A DNA stretch of 64,000 bases, taken from NCBI GenBank assembly GCA_036675505.1, contig JAKFEW010000141.1, positions 190,812 through 254,811 on the forward strand. The letters run 5' to 3'. The position numbers and the translations under genes are program-made. Below, in pieces: positions 25,601 through 33,246 of this stretch (within the stretch, counting starts at the first letter, position 1; every line of letters begins with the position of its first letter). The notes below the pieces were generated by a model that was not told the origin of the DNA, searched no databases, and saw only the letters and a program-made list of their open reading frames with translations. This stretch comes from JAKFEW01 sp036675505. GTDB lineage: Bacteria; Cyanobacteriota; Sericytochromatia; S15B-MN24; JAQBPE01.

Positions 25601-25873
25601 TGGCTCGCGGGCTACGCCGAGGAGCGCGGCGACGTGACGGGCGCGGCGGCGGCGCTCAGGCGCGCGGGCGAGCTCGCGCCGGCGGACGAGGACGTCGTGC
25701 TCGCCGTCATGGCGCACCACCGGGCACACGACCGCCTCGACGGCGTGCGGCTGGCCTATTGGGACCACCGGCGGGCGCTCAAGCTGGTCGCGGGGATCGC
25801 GCCGAGCGAGGACGTGGAAGGGGCGTACAAGGCCGCGGTCGCCTCGCTCGAGCCGGCCGCCCCGCGCCGCTGA
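22652..25873 (+). CDS. Large ATPase transcription regulator, MalT-like with SARP/BTAD C-terminus
   Basis: The 1073-residue protein opens like MalT (IIASKLAPPVRP) and has a STAND-type ATPase: Walker A GGPGTGKT (54-61) and Walker B-like AIALDDAQLI. A long TPR-like helical array fills about residues 350-800. The C-terminus (about 815-1065) starts LKIRLLGGFEVERAGVVLD and holds an OmpR-type winged helix followed by a bacterial transcriptional activation domain, as in SARP regulators. Such proteins sense a ligand through ATPase/TPR and activate genes. No obvious target cluster is adjacent. A Gly-rich insert (about residues 247-270) lies between ATPase and helical parts. An in-frame ATG at 22694 is an alternative start closer to the MalT-like beginning. 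Confidence 0.85.
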   Translation: MQVTGEPPTGTTRAMRDAWIIASKLAPPVRPQGWIARQLLPEGAPLPPVVTLVGGPGTGKTLAMLALTARLGDVPLVWYGLDETDREPATFFAYLVAGVRAHVAGFGEEVLALAGAGSEPRRTWAAFFAAVTSYNLPGLAIALDDAQLIEGGADGVLAALGYFFDKLPAGVHVLLASRGVPPVPLGRLAARGLVASFDEARLRFSPAEQTAFLAARTAGEIPAAWARRAEGLEGWPLGLALLASGSPCGWGPGAAGDRGSPDAAGGCDADGSLATLVAEELVHVQPEARQAFMRRAALLTDLTPEACRAVFGDTDAAAWLAELEAEHLVRRLAGAVGYQFPPYLREVLLAEAERLLPGPDLARWHHGAAELYLEAGRTEPAIPHLIASRDWRAAIAACRATFPVMAARGRHAPIARWLAAFPRELAAEEPWLELWRGHASAREGRSEEARGYYERARKAFEARGDGTDALKALVRLATLALTVDDGARFNRLMLQATARLEELADEDKADLYLVRALAADRRGDLALMAACNEAVLAIPPGEPGDGSTGNIEVAACHLIATFNLFTLRLHRGELAAARELAERAIGLADAWSFPAFRMAAGFLRAHIELLTGDHEAAAAFVRGLPPYWAQLLEWQDRAMAYVVLGHHHQVGGDHRAAEQALARALALYDDAGLPEGRKLVLERQAWLALARRQYDRAASFTAEAGDLDHGNVYDLALRLPLARMRHLAGDPAGTAQELAALAPALDALGARLLLAKARLFEAAALAKAGEDGAPALAAARAIIRADGFEFLERQDQVLWEELAGCREALQAPATADLKIRLLGGFEVERAGVVLDQWPRRKAKLVLAALALYPRGLTAIDLLEVLGDPAVGAAAMNAMQVNVMALRRVLEPDLGKRAASRYVPLEGEKYVLAPDMLAHTDVTAFERAMAEGDRARSTAPERAAIAYRAALDGYRGDLLAGTPFAGNFEAEREKLRRQALDALIWLAGYAEERGDVTGAAAALRRAGELAPADEDVVLAVMAHHRAHDRLDGVRLAYWDHRRALKLVAGIAPSEDVEGAYKAAVASLEPAAPRR

Positions 25874-25897
25874 GCGGTGGGCTCGAGCGCGGAGGCG

Positions 25898-28138
25898 TCA
25901 GTACTCCTCGATCACCCGGATGCGCGCGTTCTGCCGGTCGGCCACGAACAGGCGGCCGTCCGCCGCCCGGCGCACCTCGACCGGGTAGTTGAAGGCCTGG
26001 TTCTCGAGCCCCGTGCCGTCCGCGTAGTTCTTGCGCCCGCTGCCGGCGAGCGTCTCGACCTGCCCGCCCGGCGTCAGGCGGCGGATGCGGTTGTTCGCGA
26101 TGTCCGCGATCAAGATCCCGCCGTCGGGCTCCGGCTCCACCGCCATGACCGTGTCGAAGTGCGCCTGCAGCGCCGGCCCGTCGGCGAAGTCGCTGCTGCC
26201 CGAGCCTGCGATCGTCGTGACCGGGAAGGCCGCGTCCGTCAGCGTGATGGCTCGCGCGCGGGCGTTCTTGAAGTCCGCCACGATCAGCCGGCCGGCCTGG
26301 TCGATGCACAGCCCGTGCGGCGCATTGAACACGGCCGATGGGCCCGGGCCGTCGGCGAAGCCAGCCGCGCCGGTGCCCGCGATCGTGGCGACCGTGCCGT
26401 CCGGGCGGATCACGCGGATGCGGTGGTTCAGCATGTCGGCGACGTAAAGGTTGCCGGCCGCGTCACGCGCGAGCGCGCGTGGGAAGTCGAACCTGGCCTG
26501 GGCCACGGGGCCGTCGAGCCAGCCCGCCGTGCCGTCGCCCGCGATCGTGCGCACCGCGTGCTGGCCGCTCGCGAGGTCGATCGCCCGCACGACGTGCTGC
26601 GTCACGTCCGCCACGTACAGCGTCTGGCCATGCAGCAGCAGGCTCGACGGCGCGCCGAAGGTCGCCGTGGCGCCCGGGCCGTCGGCGCGGCCCTCGACGC
26701 CCGTCCCGGCGATGGTCGAGACCATCCCGTCGGGCGCGATGCGGCGCACGCGGCGGTTGCGGCTGTCGCCCACGTAGACCGTGCCGTCGGGCGCGAGCGC
26801 GAGGCCCTCGGGGTTGTCGAAGCGCGCCTGGAGCGCGGGGCCGTCCGCGAAGCCCTGGTCGCTGCCCGCGTAGGTCGTGACCTTCGCGACGCCCGCGAGG
26901 ACCTCGCCCGTGAACGTCGTCTCGATCGTGCCGGCGCTGACCTTCAAGGCGAAGGCGCCGAGCCCGGTGGGGGTGAGCGAGCCGCCGGCGTCCACGGCGG
27001 CCGGCCCGGCCGTCACGGCCCAGGTCACTGTAGGCTTCGGCACGGCGGCACCCGCCGTGTCGGTCGCCGTGAGGAGGAAGCTGTGGGGCCTGCGCAAGGA
27101 AATCGTCCTGGCATTGTCGGCGAGCGAGAGGGTCTTGAGCACCTGGAAGGTAACTAAGTTGGCGCTGGCGCCGTCCACGAGCACCGCGAGGTCGCCGGAG
27201 CTCGCCGAGGGCGGCACCTCGGCGGTGATCGTGCGGTCGTCCAGCCGCTCGACGCGCGTCGCGATCGCGCCGCCGAACGACACCTGCAGCGCCTTGCCGG
27301 CATTCGCGCCGAAGCGCGCACCCCTGATCGTCACCTTCATGCCGGGGCCGCCGTTCGGCGGTTCCACGGCGTCCACCTGCGCCGCTTCGACCGCCAGCGC
27401 GAGCAGGGCCACGGTGGTGGTGGTGCGTGGGGCGACGACGACCTGCGTGGCGACCCCGCGGCCGAGCCCGCTGCGCGAGGCGACCAGCTCGAAGCTGCCG
27501 GCCGGCACGCCGTCCAGCGTGAAGCTGCCGTCGCGCGCGGCCTTGGCGGCGTATGCGGTGCCCGGGATGAACACGTCGACGCCCTCGAAGTCCGTCACAC
27601 CCGGCGCGCCTGGCGCGGTCACGCGGCCCGCGATCGTGCCGGTCGGCGCGAGACGCAGCTCGAGTGCCCCCTCGCCAGGCGCCACGGCCAGGCGAATCGC
27701 CTTCACCTGCGGCCCGGCGACCGCCTCGACGTTGTGCGGCTCGTCCGTCGGCAATTCGAGGCTGAAGCGGCCAGCGGCGTCGGTGGTGGCCCGCAGGCCG
27801 GCCGCCTGGAGCACCCCGTAGCGCGTGCGCGAGACCAGGTTGGCGCCCTCGTCGCGGGTGCGCGACACGAGCCCGGCGGCCTGCGCCACCACGGTCACGC
27901 CGGCCGCCGGCGTGCCGTCTTCCGCGAGCACGCGGCCCGCGACCGTCAGGTTGCGGACGCGGCTCACGAGCCCCGCCTCGTCGGGCGCGACGGCGTTCGG
28001 CGGCGCCGTGGGGAGCGCGGCGGCGCTCGGCCGGGGGCCAGGCTCGAGCCTGGGCTTCGCAACCAGGTGGCTGGGCGCCGGGCAGCCAGCCGCGCCTAGC
28101 GCGGCGGCTGTGAGCAGGGCGGGGACGAGTCGCTTCAC
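25898..28138 (-). CDS. NHL-repeat beta-propeller lipoprotein with Cna/IPT-like domains
   Basis: The 746-residue protein starts with GTG 28138, overlapping the stop of the upstream gene (GTGA). Its lipobox is AAGC (C19). Order: three LVSR[VT]R peptide motifs in a linker (about 55-110), two carboxypeptidase-regulatory-like sandwiches (about 65-245), an IPT/TIG-like domain (about 255-340), an Ig-like domain (about 345-430), then five to six NHL blades (about 435-746) with repeats such as LYVADMLNHRIRVIRPDGTVATIAG. NHL propellers are ligand-binding scaffolds; a surface binding role is likely. It converges with the SARP-like gene, 24 bp away. Confidence 0.85.
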   Translation of the reverse strand: MKRLVPALLTAAALGAAGCPAPSHLVAKPRLEPGPRPSAAALPTAPPNAVAPDEAGLVSRVRNLTVAGRVLAEDGTPAAGVTVVAQAAGLVSRTRDEGANLVSRTRYGVLQAAGLRATTDAAGRFSLELPTDEPHNVEAVAGPQVKAIRLAVAPGEGALELRLAPTGTIAGRVTAPGAPGVTDFEGVDVFIPGTAYAAKAARDGSFTLDGVPAGSFELVASRSGLGRGVATQVVVAPRTTTTVALLALAVEAAQVDAVEPPNGGPGMKVTIRGARFGANAGKALQVSFGGAIATRVERLDDRTITAEVPPSASSGDLAVLVDGASANLVTFQVLKTLSLADNARTISLRRPHSFLLTATDTAGAAVPKPTVTWAVTAGPAAVDAGGSLTPTGLGAFALKVSAGTIETTFTGEVLAGVAKVTTYAGSDQGFADGPALQARFDNPEGLALAPDGTVYVGDSRNRRVRRIAPDGMVSTIAGTGVEGRADGPGATATFGAPSSLLLHGQTLYVADVTQHVVRAIDLASGQHAVRTIAGDGTAGWLDGPVAQARFDFPRALARDAAGNLYVADMLNHRIRVIRPDGTVATIAGTGAAGFADGPGPSAVFNAPHGLCIDQAGRLIVADFKNARARAITLTDAAFPVTTIAGSGSSDFADGPALQAHFDTVMAVEPEPDGGILIADIANNRIRRLTPGGQVETLAGSGRKNYADGTGLENQAFNYPVEVRRAADGRLFVADRQNARIRVIEEY

Positions 28139-30813
28139 GGGGTCTTCGCCTTGATCCGGCGGATGCGCGCGTTGTAGGCGTCCGCGATCCAGATGTCGCC
28201 GTTCGCGGCGATCGCGATGCCGGTCGGCCCGCGGAAGCCCGCGCTCCAGGCCGACCCGTCGCCGTCGCCCGACGTGCCGACGCCGGCGATCGTGGTGACG
28301 ATGCCGCCCGGGCTGATCAGGCGGATGCGTTGGTTGCCCTGGTCGGCCACCAGGAGGTTGCCGGCCCCATCGAGCGCCAGCCCATGCGGCGTGTCGAACT
28401 GGGCCTGCGCGGCCGGGCCGTCCTTGTAGCCCTTCACGCCGGTGCCGGCATAGGTCGTGACGTTGCCGGCCGGGTCGATCGCCCTGATCCGCTGGCCGTC
28501 GCGCTCGGCGACGAACACGCGGCCGTTCGGCGCCACGGCCGGGCAAATCGGCGAGTTGAACCGCGCGGTCGCGCCAGGGCCGTCGGCGAAGCCGCCCTGA
28601 TCGATGCCCGAAGGCCCGCTGCCGGCCAGGGTCGTGACGGTGCCGTCGGCCGCGATCTTGCGCACGCGGTGGTTCAGGAAATCGCCGACGATGAGGCTGC
28701 CGGCACCGTCCACGGCGAGGCCGGTCGGCTGGAAGAACGTCGCCGTGGCGCCCGGGCCGTCCGCCAGGCCAGGGGCGCCTGTGCCTGCCAGCGTGGTGAC
28801 GTTGCCTGCCGGATCGATTTTGCGGATGCGCTGGTTGGCATGCTCGGAGACGTAGACGTTGCCGGCGTTGTCGGCCGTGATGCCCCAGGGATTGTTGAAC
28901 GCGGCCGTGGCGGCCGGCCCGTCCAGCATGGCTTTCGTGCCCGAGCCCGCGAGGGTCGTCACGACGCCTGCGGGCGTGACCTTGCGGACGCGCGAGTTGA
29001 CGTAGTCCGAGACCACCAGGTCGCCGGCCGGGTCGAACGCGAGGGCCTGGAGCGAGCCGAAGCGGGCCGCGGTGCCGGTGCCGTCGGCGTAGCCCCAGCT
29101 GCCGCCCGCGATCGTATCGACGACCTTCGCGAGCGAGCGCGGCGCGAGCGGCGGCATGTGGGCCGCGACCGCCTCGGCGAGCGTCGCGAGCGAGGCGGTG
29201 TAGCCGCCCTGCACGGCGGCCTGGGCCTCGGCGGCGGTGAGCAAGCCCTGGAGCTGGGCGATGTCCTGGTCGAGCCCGTCGAGGTCGAGCTCGGCGGGCT
29301 TGAACGCGCCGGCGGCGAGCTGCTGCTCGGCCCAGCCCGCCATCGACGTGGAGGCCGCGTTGACGTAGTGCTCGACGGCGTCGTCCGCCGCGGACCTCAC
29401 CTGGCCCGCGATCAGGGTGATCAGCTCGTAAGGGCCGGCCTTGACCTCGACGCGGATCGCCCGCGGCGCGCCGGCCGCCACCGCCAGCTCGAACCGGCCG
29501 TTCGGATCCGCGGTGACCCAGCCCGAGAGGGCCGTGCCGTCCAGCCCGACCAGGCGGGCCTGCGCCGAGGGCCACGGGTACTCCGGGTAGGCCGCCGGAC
29601 CGGCCGGCATCGCGGCCGCGAGCCGGTACTTCGCGTCGTTGGTGGCGGGCCCCGCCGGCGGCTGGAAGGGCGTCAGCGCGTGGCCGATGAAGCGCGTGCG
29701 CGAGACGAGCGCGCCCGCGGCGTCGCTGACCAGCCCGCCGCCCTCGCCGCGGGTGCGCGAGACGAGCCCGCCGGTCGCATCAACGATCGGCGCATCGCCC
29801 GCGGGGGCGCCGTCATGCTGGGGCAAGCCGGGCTGGCTCGCGGCGGGGGCCAGGCCGCCGCTCGTAAGCGCGCTGACCACCGTGACCTCGAGCACAGCCC
29901 CCAGGAGCGCGACGCCGTCCACCTCCACCTGCGCCGCGCCCTGGCGCACGGCGGCATCGCCCAGCGTCACCGTGAAGTCGAGCCGTTCGCCTGTGAGGCG
30001 CACGCCCCAACGCTCGGCCAGCAAGCCGCGAAGCCCGCCCGGATCGCCGTCCGCCTCGATCGCCCGGAAGGTCTGCAGGATCCGCGTCGCCGCCCGCGCG
30101 TGCGCCGCGTCGCCGCCCCGCGCGAGCAGCCCCAGGTCGTAAGAAGCCCGCAAGGTGCCCGGCACGAGCGGCCCGTCCACCGTGATCAACAGGCCGAGCG
30201 CCTCGGTGATCGGCTCGCACGGCAGCGGCTGGTCGCAGGCCGCGCCGGTGCGCCCGCCGGTCGCCGCGAGCAGCGCCGCACGGTCGTTCGCGAATTTCGT
30301 CCGGGTGGCCGGTCCGATCACCGGCACGTACGCGCTCAGCGCGACGGGCGTCTGCGCGCCCGTCAGCAGGCCCACCGGCAGGGTCACGACCAGGCTGCGG
30401 TCGGGCGCCGCGATCTCGCCGCCCACGGCCGGTACGGCGGCCGCGAGCGCCACCTGGCGGGCCGGCGTGAGGTCGATTAACGCCTGGCCCGCGGCGAGCG
30501 TGACCCGCGTCGGGGCCGCACCTGGCGCGAGCACGAAGAATCCGCCCGCCGCCGTCGCCGCCTTGACCGCGGATTCCGGCAGCACGAGCTCTCCGTTGGG
30601 GCCCAGCGGGTAAATTTGGCCGCCCACCATCACGGCGACCGCGCCGTCGCGGGTCGCGCCGCCGATGCGCACGGTGAAGGTCTTGCCCTTCACCTTGATG
30701 CGCAGGGTGCCCGCGCCGCTCACGGCGTCTTCGGCCCCAGGCGCGACGGACGGCGCGGGGCAGCCGCTGGTCAAGGCGGCGGCGATGAGGAGGGCCAGGC
30801 GGGCGTGGCGCAT
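28135..30813 (-). CDS. NHL-repeat beta-propeller lipoprotein, upstream paralogue
   Basis: The 892-residue lipoprotein has lipobox TSGC (C18). The N-terminal half (about 30-330) is a beta-rich region without recognised family. A linker near residues 345-375 has GLVSRTRGEG, GLVSDAAG and ALVSRTRF motifs, the same odd peptide as in the downstream protein. Then come a sandwich domain, a helical segment (about 460-550) and six NHL blades (about 565-892) with units like GNVYVSEHANQRIRKIDPAGNVTTLAG. ATG 30813 has GGAG upstream. The stop overlaps the next GTG, so both lipoproteins are coupled and likely act together outside the cell. Confidence 0.85.
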   Translation of the reverse strand: MRHARLALLIAAALTSGCPAPSVAPGAEDAVSGAGTLRIKVKGKTFTVRIGGATRDGAVAVMVGGQIYPLGPNGELVLPESAVKAATAAGGFFVLAPGAAPTRVTLAAGQALIDLTPARQVALAAAVPAVGGEIAAPDRSLVVTLPVGLLTGAQTPVALSAYVPVIGPATRTKFANDRAALLAATGGRTGAACDQPLPCEPITEALGLLITVDGPLVPGTLRASYDLGLLARGGDAAHARAATRILQTFRAIEADGDPGGLRGLLAERWGVRLTGERLDFTVTLGDAAVRQGAAQVEVDGVALLGAVLEVTVVSALTSGGLAPAASQPGLPQHDGAPAGDAPIVDATGGLVSRTRGEGGGLVSDAAGALVSRTRFIGHALTPFQPPAGPATNDAKYRLAAAMPAGPAAYPEYPWPSAQARLVGLDGTALSGWVTADPNGRFELAVAAGAPRAIRVEVKAGPYELITLIAGQVRSAADDAVEHYVNAASTSMAGWAEQQLAAGAFKPAELDLDGLDQDIAQLQGLLTAAEAQAAVQGGYTASLATLAEAVAAHMPPLAPRSLAKVVDTIAGGSWGYADGTGTAARFGSLQALAFDPAGDLVVSDYVNSRVRKVTPAGVVTTLAGSGTKAMLDGPAATAAFNNPWGITADNAGNVYVSEHANQRIRKIDPAGNVTTLAGTGAPGLADGPGATATFFQPTGLAVDGAGSLIVGDFLNHRVRKIAADGTVTTLAGSGPSGIDQGGFADGPGATARFNSPICPAVAPNGRVFVAERDGQRIRAIDPAGNVTTYAGTGVKGYKDGPAAQAQFDTPHGLALDGAGNLLVADQGNQRIRLISPGGIVTTIAGVGTSGDGDGSAWSAGFRGPTGIAIAANGDIWIADAYNARIRRIKAKTP

Positions 30814-30900
30814 GCGAGTTCTCCATACCCAGAGGGGGCGTCTGCATGCGGTATCGCGCGGTCGACTGACAGGCCTCTGACAATCCCTGAAAAGGCGACA

Positions 30901-30927
30901 GGGGTCGGCGCGGAACGCGCCGACCCC
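30901..30927 (-). terminator. Intrinsic terminator of the HU gene
   Basis: Perfect 12-bp stem GGGGTCGGCGCG / CGCGCCGACCCC with a 3-nt loop, 32 nt beyond the HU stop. In the minus direction it is followed by TGTCGCCTTTTC. Confidence 0.7.
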
Positions 30928-30958
30928 CAGTCTTCGAGCAGGTCGTTTGTAGAAGAGA

Positions 30959-31264
30959 TTACTTCTTCTTGCCGCCGGCCTTGCCCTTCGCGCCGCCGAC
31001 AGCCTCCTTGAGGCCCTTGCCGGCCGCGAAGGCGGGCGCCTTGCGGGCAGGAATCTTCAGAACGCCGCCGGTGCGGGGGTTGCGACCCTCGCGGGCAGCA
31101 CGCTCTCGGACCTGGAAGGTGCCGAAGCCGACGAGCGTCACCTTGTCGCCCTTCGAGAGCGCGTCGGTGATGGCCGTGACCATCGCGTTTACGGTGGACT
31201 CGGTGTCCTTCTTGGACATCTTGGTCTTGGTCGCAACGGCGTTGACCAGTTCTTCCTTGTTCAC
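30959..31264 (-). CDS. hup: HU-family nucleoid DNA-binding protein
   Basis: The 101-residue protein is a standard HU: helices in NKEELVNAVATKTKMSKKDTEST, the core VTLVGFGTFQVRERAAREGRNPRTG, and the DNA-binding arm through KIPARKAPAF. HU bends and compacts DNA. It has a short lysine-rich tail (GKAGGKKK) beyond the usual 90 residues. The start is GTG 31264 with GAGGAGG six nt upstream. Its own promoter lies at 31309-31337 and a terminator follows, so it is monocistronic. Confidence 0.95.
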   Translation of the reverse strand: MNKEELVNAVATKTKMSKKDTESTVNAMVTAITDALSKGDKVTLVGFGTFQVRERAAREGRNPRTGGVLKIPARKAPAFAAGKGLKEAVGGAKGKAGGKKK

Positions 31265-31308
31265 TTGCTACCTCCTCGAAGACACACTGCAAGTGGGATG
31301 CCGCCGCT

Positions 31309-31337
31309 AACTTAGCACTGGCCATTCTCGGAATCAA
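31309..31337 (-). promoter_or_regulatory. Promoter of the HU gene
   Basis: Minus strand: TTGATT (31332-31337), 17-bp spacer, TAAGTT (31309-31314). The leader is about 38 nt. Confidence 0.65.
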
Positions 31338-31485
31338 CCCCCCATGCGGCCTTCCGGGATTGGTAAAGTTCCGTAAACCCGCGCACCGCGATCGTTTCAG
31401 GCCTCGAAAATTATTTTCCATCCTGAGCGGGTTGCCGGGGTCGGCCGGCTCACAGTCCCCATCCCTGGCCACTCCCAAGTCAGGT

Positions 31486-31491
31486 TATGAT
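31486..31491 (+). promoter_or_regulatory. -10 (TATGAT) of gene 31510
   Basis: GGTTATGATAGG, 18 nt before the ATG, with GAGGA as Shine-Dalgarno 7 nt upstream of it. Confidence 0.4.
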
Positions 31492-31509
31492 AGGGCCCGA
31501 GGAAACCCG

Positions 31510-33090
31510 ATGGACACCGAGCCCACCACCCCCCCCGAGCCCGACAAGGCCGACGATTTTCCGCTCTGGCCCTTCCTGGACACGCTGTATCGCTGGGCCG
31601 AGGCGCAGCCGTGGAGCCCGGCCGAGCGTGCCGACGCCTGGCGCGCCTTTGTGCGGGGCGTCGCCGCGGCGCCGGCCGAGGAGCCGGACGTCCAGGACCC
31701 GGACCAGCACGACCGCGTCCTGCGCTTCTGGGCCTGGTTCCACCTGGACCGCCCGGTGGGCACCGATGCCGCCGGCCGCCGGCCGATCGATTTGTTCCTC
31801 GATGGCCACCGCGCCGACCTCACGTCCGAGGGCCTCGCGGCCTACGAGGCGCTGTCGCATTCGCTCTTCGGTGCTTTCAAGGTGGTCCACCAGTTCCGCC
31901 TGGTGATGCTCGAGGACCTCGCGACCGGGCAGCGCCACCGCCTGAACCCCGGGCCTTTGGCCGAAGAGTTGGTGCCGGGCGATCTCACGGTCGGCCGGCT
32001 CTACCCGCATGACGAGGGCGTCGACGGCGATCCCGACCTGCATGTCGGCCATATGATGGAAATGGGCGGCGACGCCGCCCGGCTCGACCCGCCCGCGGCG
32101 GAGGCGCGCTTCTACGCCGCCATGGTGCCCGCCAAGGGGCCGGTGATGGACGTGCTCGACGCCTTGCTCCTGCAAGTGGACAGCCCGCTCACGGCCGACG
32201 ACATCTTCGAGATGATCCGCGAGGCCAAGGCGCTCGAAGAGGTCGTGGACGAGCTCTTCTCCTCGCCGGCCTACCGCCTGCGTTTCCTGCACATGCGCGA
32301 CAGGTCGCTGCTCGAGGAGCTCCTGCAGGAGCTGTGGGACACGTCGGGCCCCTTGCAGGAGGCGAACCTCGCGCCGGAGGACGCGACGGCCCTCGCGCGG
32401 ATGGTGCGCGAGGCGCTGCGGGCGATCGCCGAGGGTAACCTGCAGGCGCTGATGGCCGTCAGCGATCCCAAGGGCTTCATCCCCCTCTACCTGGACCTCT
32501 ACGGCATCAAGGGCCTCAAGCGCCTGTGCGACGTGACCGGCGGCGTACCGGACACGGCCGTCCGCACCCGCCACCAGCTGCTGCCCAAGGACGGCGGGAT
32601 CTTCACGACGCTCACCTGGGGCAAAGACGGCGACAAGCACGCGGCCGGCATGATTTCCTTCGGCACCGCCGATGGCCGCTGGATGCTCTCGGACGTCTCG
32701 CAGCCGGAAACCGCCTCCCCCGCCCTCACGGTCGCCTTCGACAAGGTGCAGGCCCTGGGGTGGGCCAGCGACGAGGCTGGCGACCCGGTCGAGGCCTTGC
32801 TGCGCCGCGCCGTCGAGGACGTCGGCTATTCCGTCCACGACGCGATCGACCTCTTCCGCCTGTGGCGCGATTTCAAGGATCAGGCCGAGCCGGATCTGTC
32901 GCAGCCGGCGATCTGGGCGGCCGGCGTCGAGCTCGCGGACACGCGCTACCGCAACGAGGACCTCGAGGTGAAGGTGCTCGCCAAGAGCTACGGGGTCATG
33001 CCCCGCGCCATCGAGGGCGCGGCCGACGAGATCGAGGCCGCGCTGAAAGCCCGCGACGACGCCGAACAGGCCGAGCAGGCCGACGGCTAA
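31510..33090 (+). CDS. Hypothetical protein, 526 aa
   Basis: A large acidic soluble protein with an N-terminal Pro/Glu-rich leader and then helical segments (FPLWPFLDTLYRWAEAQPWSPAER). No signal peptide or membrane helix. Residues about 145-225 include RLVMLEDLATGQRHRL and VPGDLTVGRLYPHDEG, a pattern reminiscent of small beta-barrels in SEC-C-linked or plasmid-type hypothetical proteins, but I cannot name a family. ATG 31510 has GAGGA 7 nt upstream. It stands alone between HU and a lipoprotein gene. Confidence 0.65.
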   Translation: MDTEPTTPPEPDKADDFPLWPFLDTLYRWAEAQPWSPAERADAWRAFVRGVAAAPAEEPDVQDPDQHDRVLRFWAWFHLDRPVGTDAAGRRPIDLFLDGHRADLTSEGLAAYEALSHSLFGAFKVVHQFRLVMLEDLATGQRHRLNPGPLAEELVPGDLTVGRLYPHDEGVDGDPDLHVGHMMEMGGDAARLDPPAAEARFYAAMVPAKGPVMDVLDALLLQVDSPLTADDIFEMIREAKALEEVVDELFSSPAYRLRFLHMRDRSLLEELLQELWDTSGPLQEANLAPEDATALARMVREALRAIAEGNLQALMAVSDPKGFIPLYLDLYGIKGLKRLCDVTGGVPDTAVRTRHQLLPKDGGIFTTLTWGKDGDKHAAGMISFGTADGRWMLSDVSQPETASPALTVAFDKVQALGWASDEAGDPVEALLRRAVEDVGYSVHDAIDLFRLWRDFKDQAEPDLSQPAIWAAGVELADTRYRNEDLEVKVLAKSYGVMPRAIEGAADEIEAALKARDDAEQAEQADG

Positions 33091-33246
33091 CCAAGATCGC
33101 CAGCGGTTTTCGTCAGATCGGCGGTTGCCACCTTAACCTGGCGACAACCCGTCCCGTGATAGCCACTGTTTTAACAATAAAGTAACGGGGCATACCCCTG
33201 CTTAAGGGCTAGACCCGAGGGGGACCCCGGGATGGAGGGATTTCAA

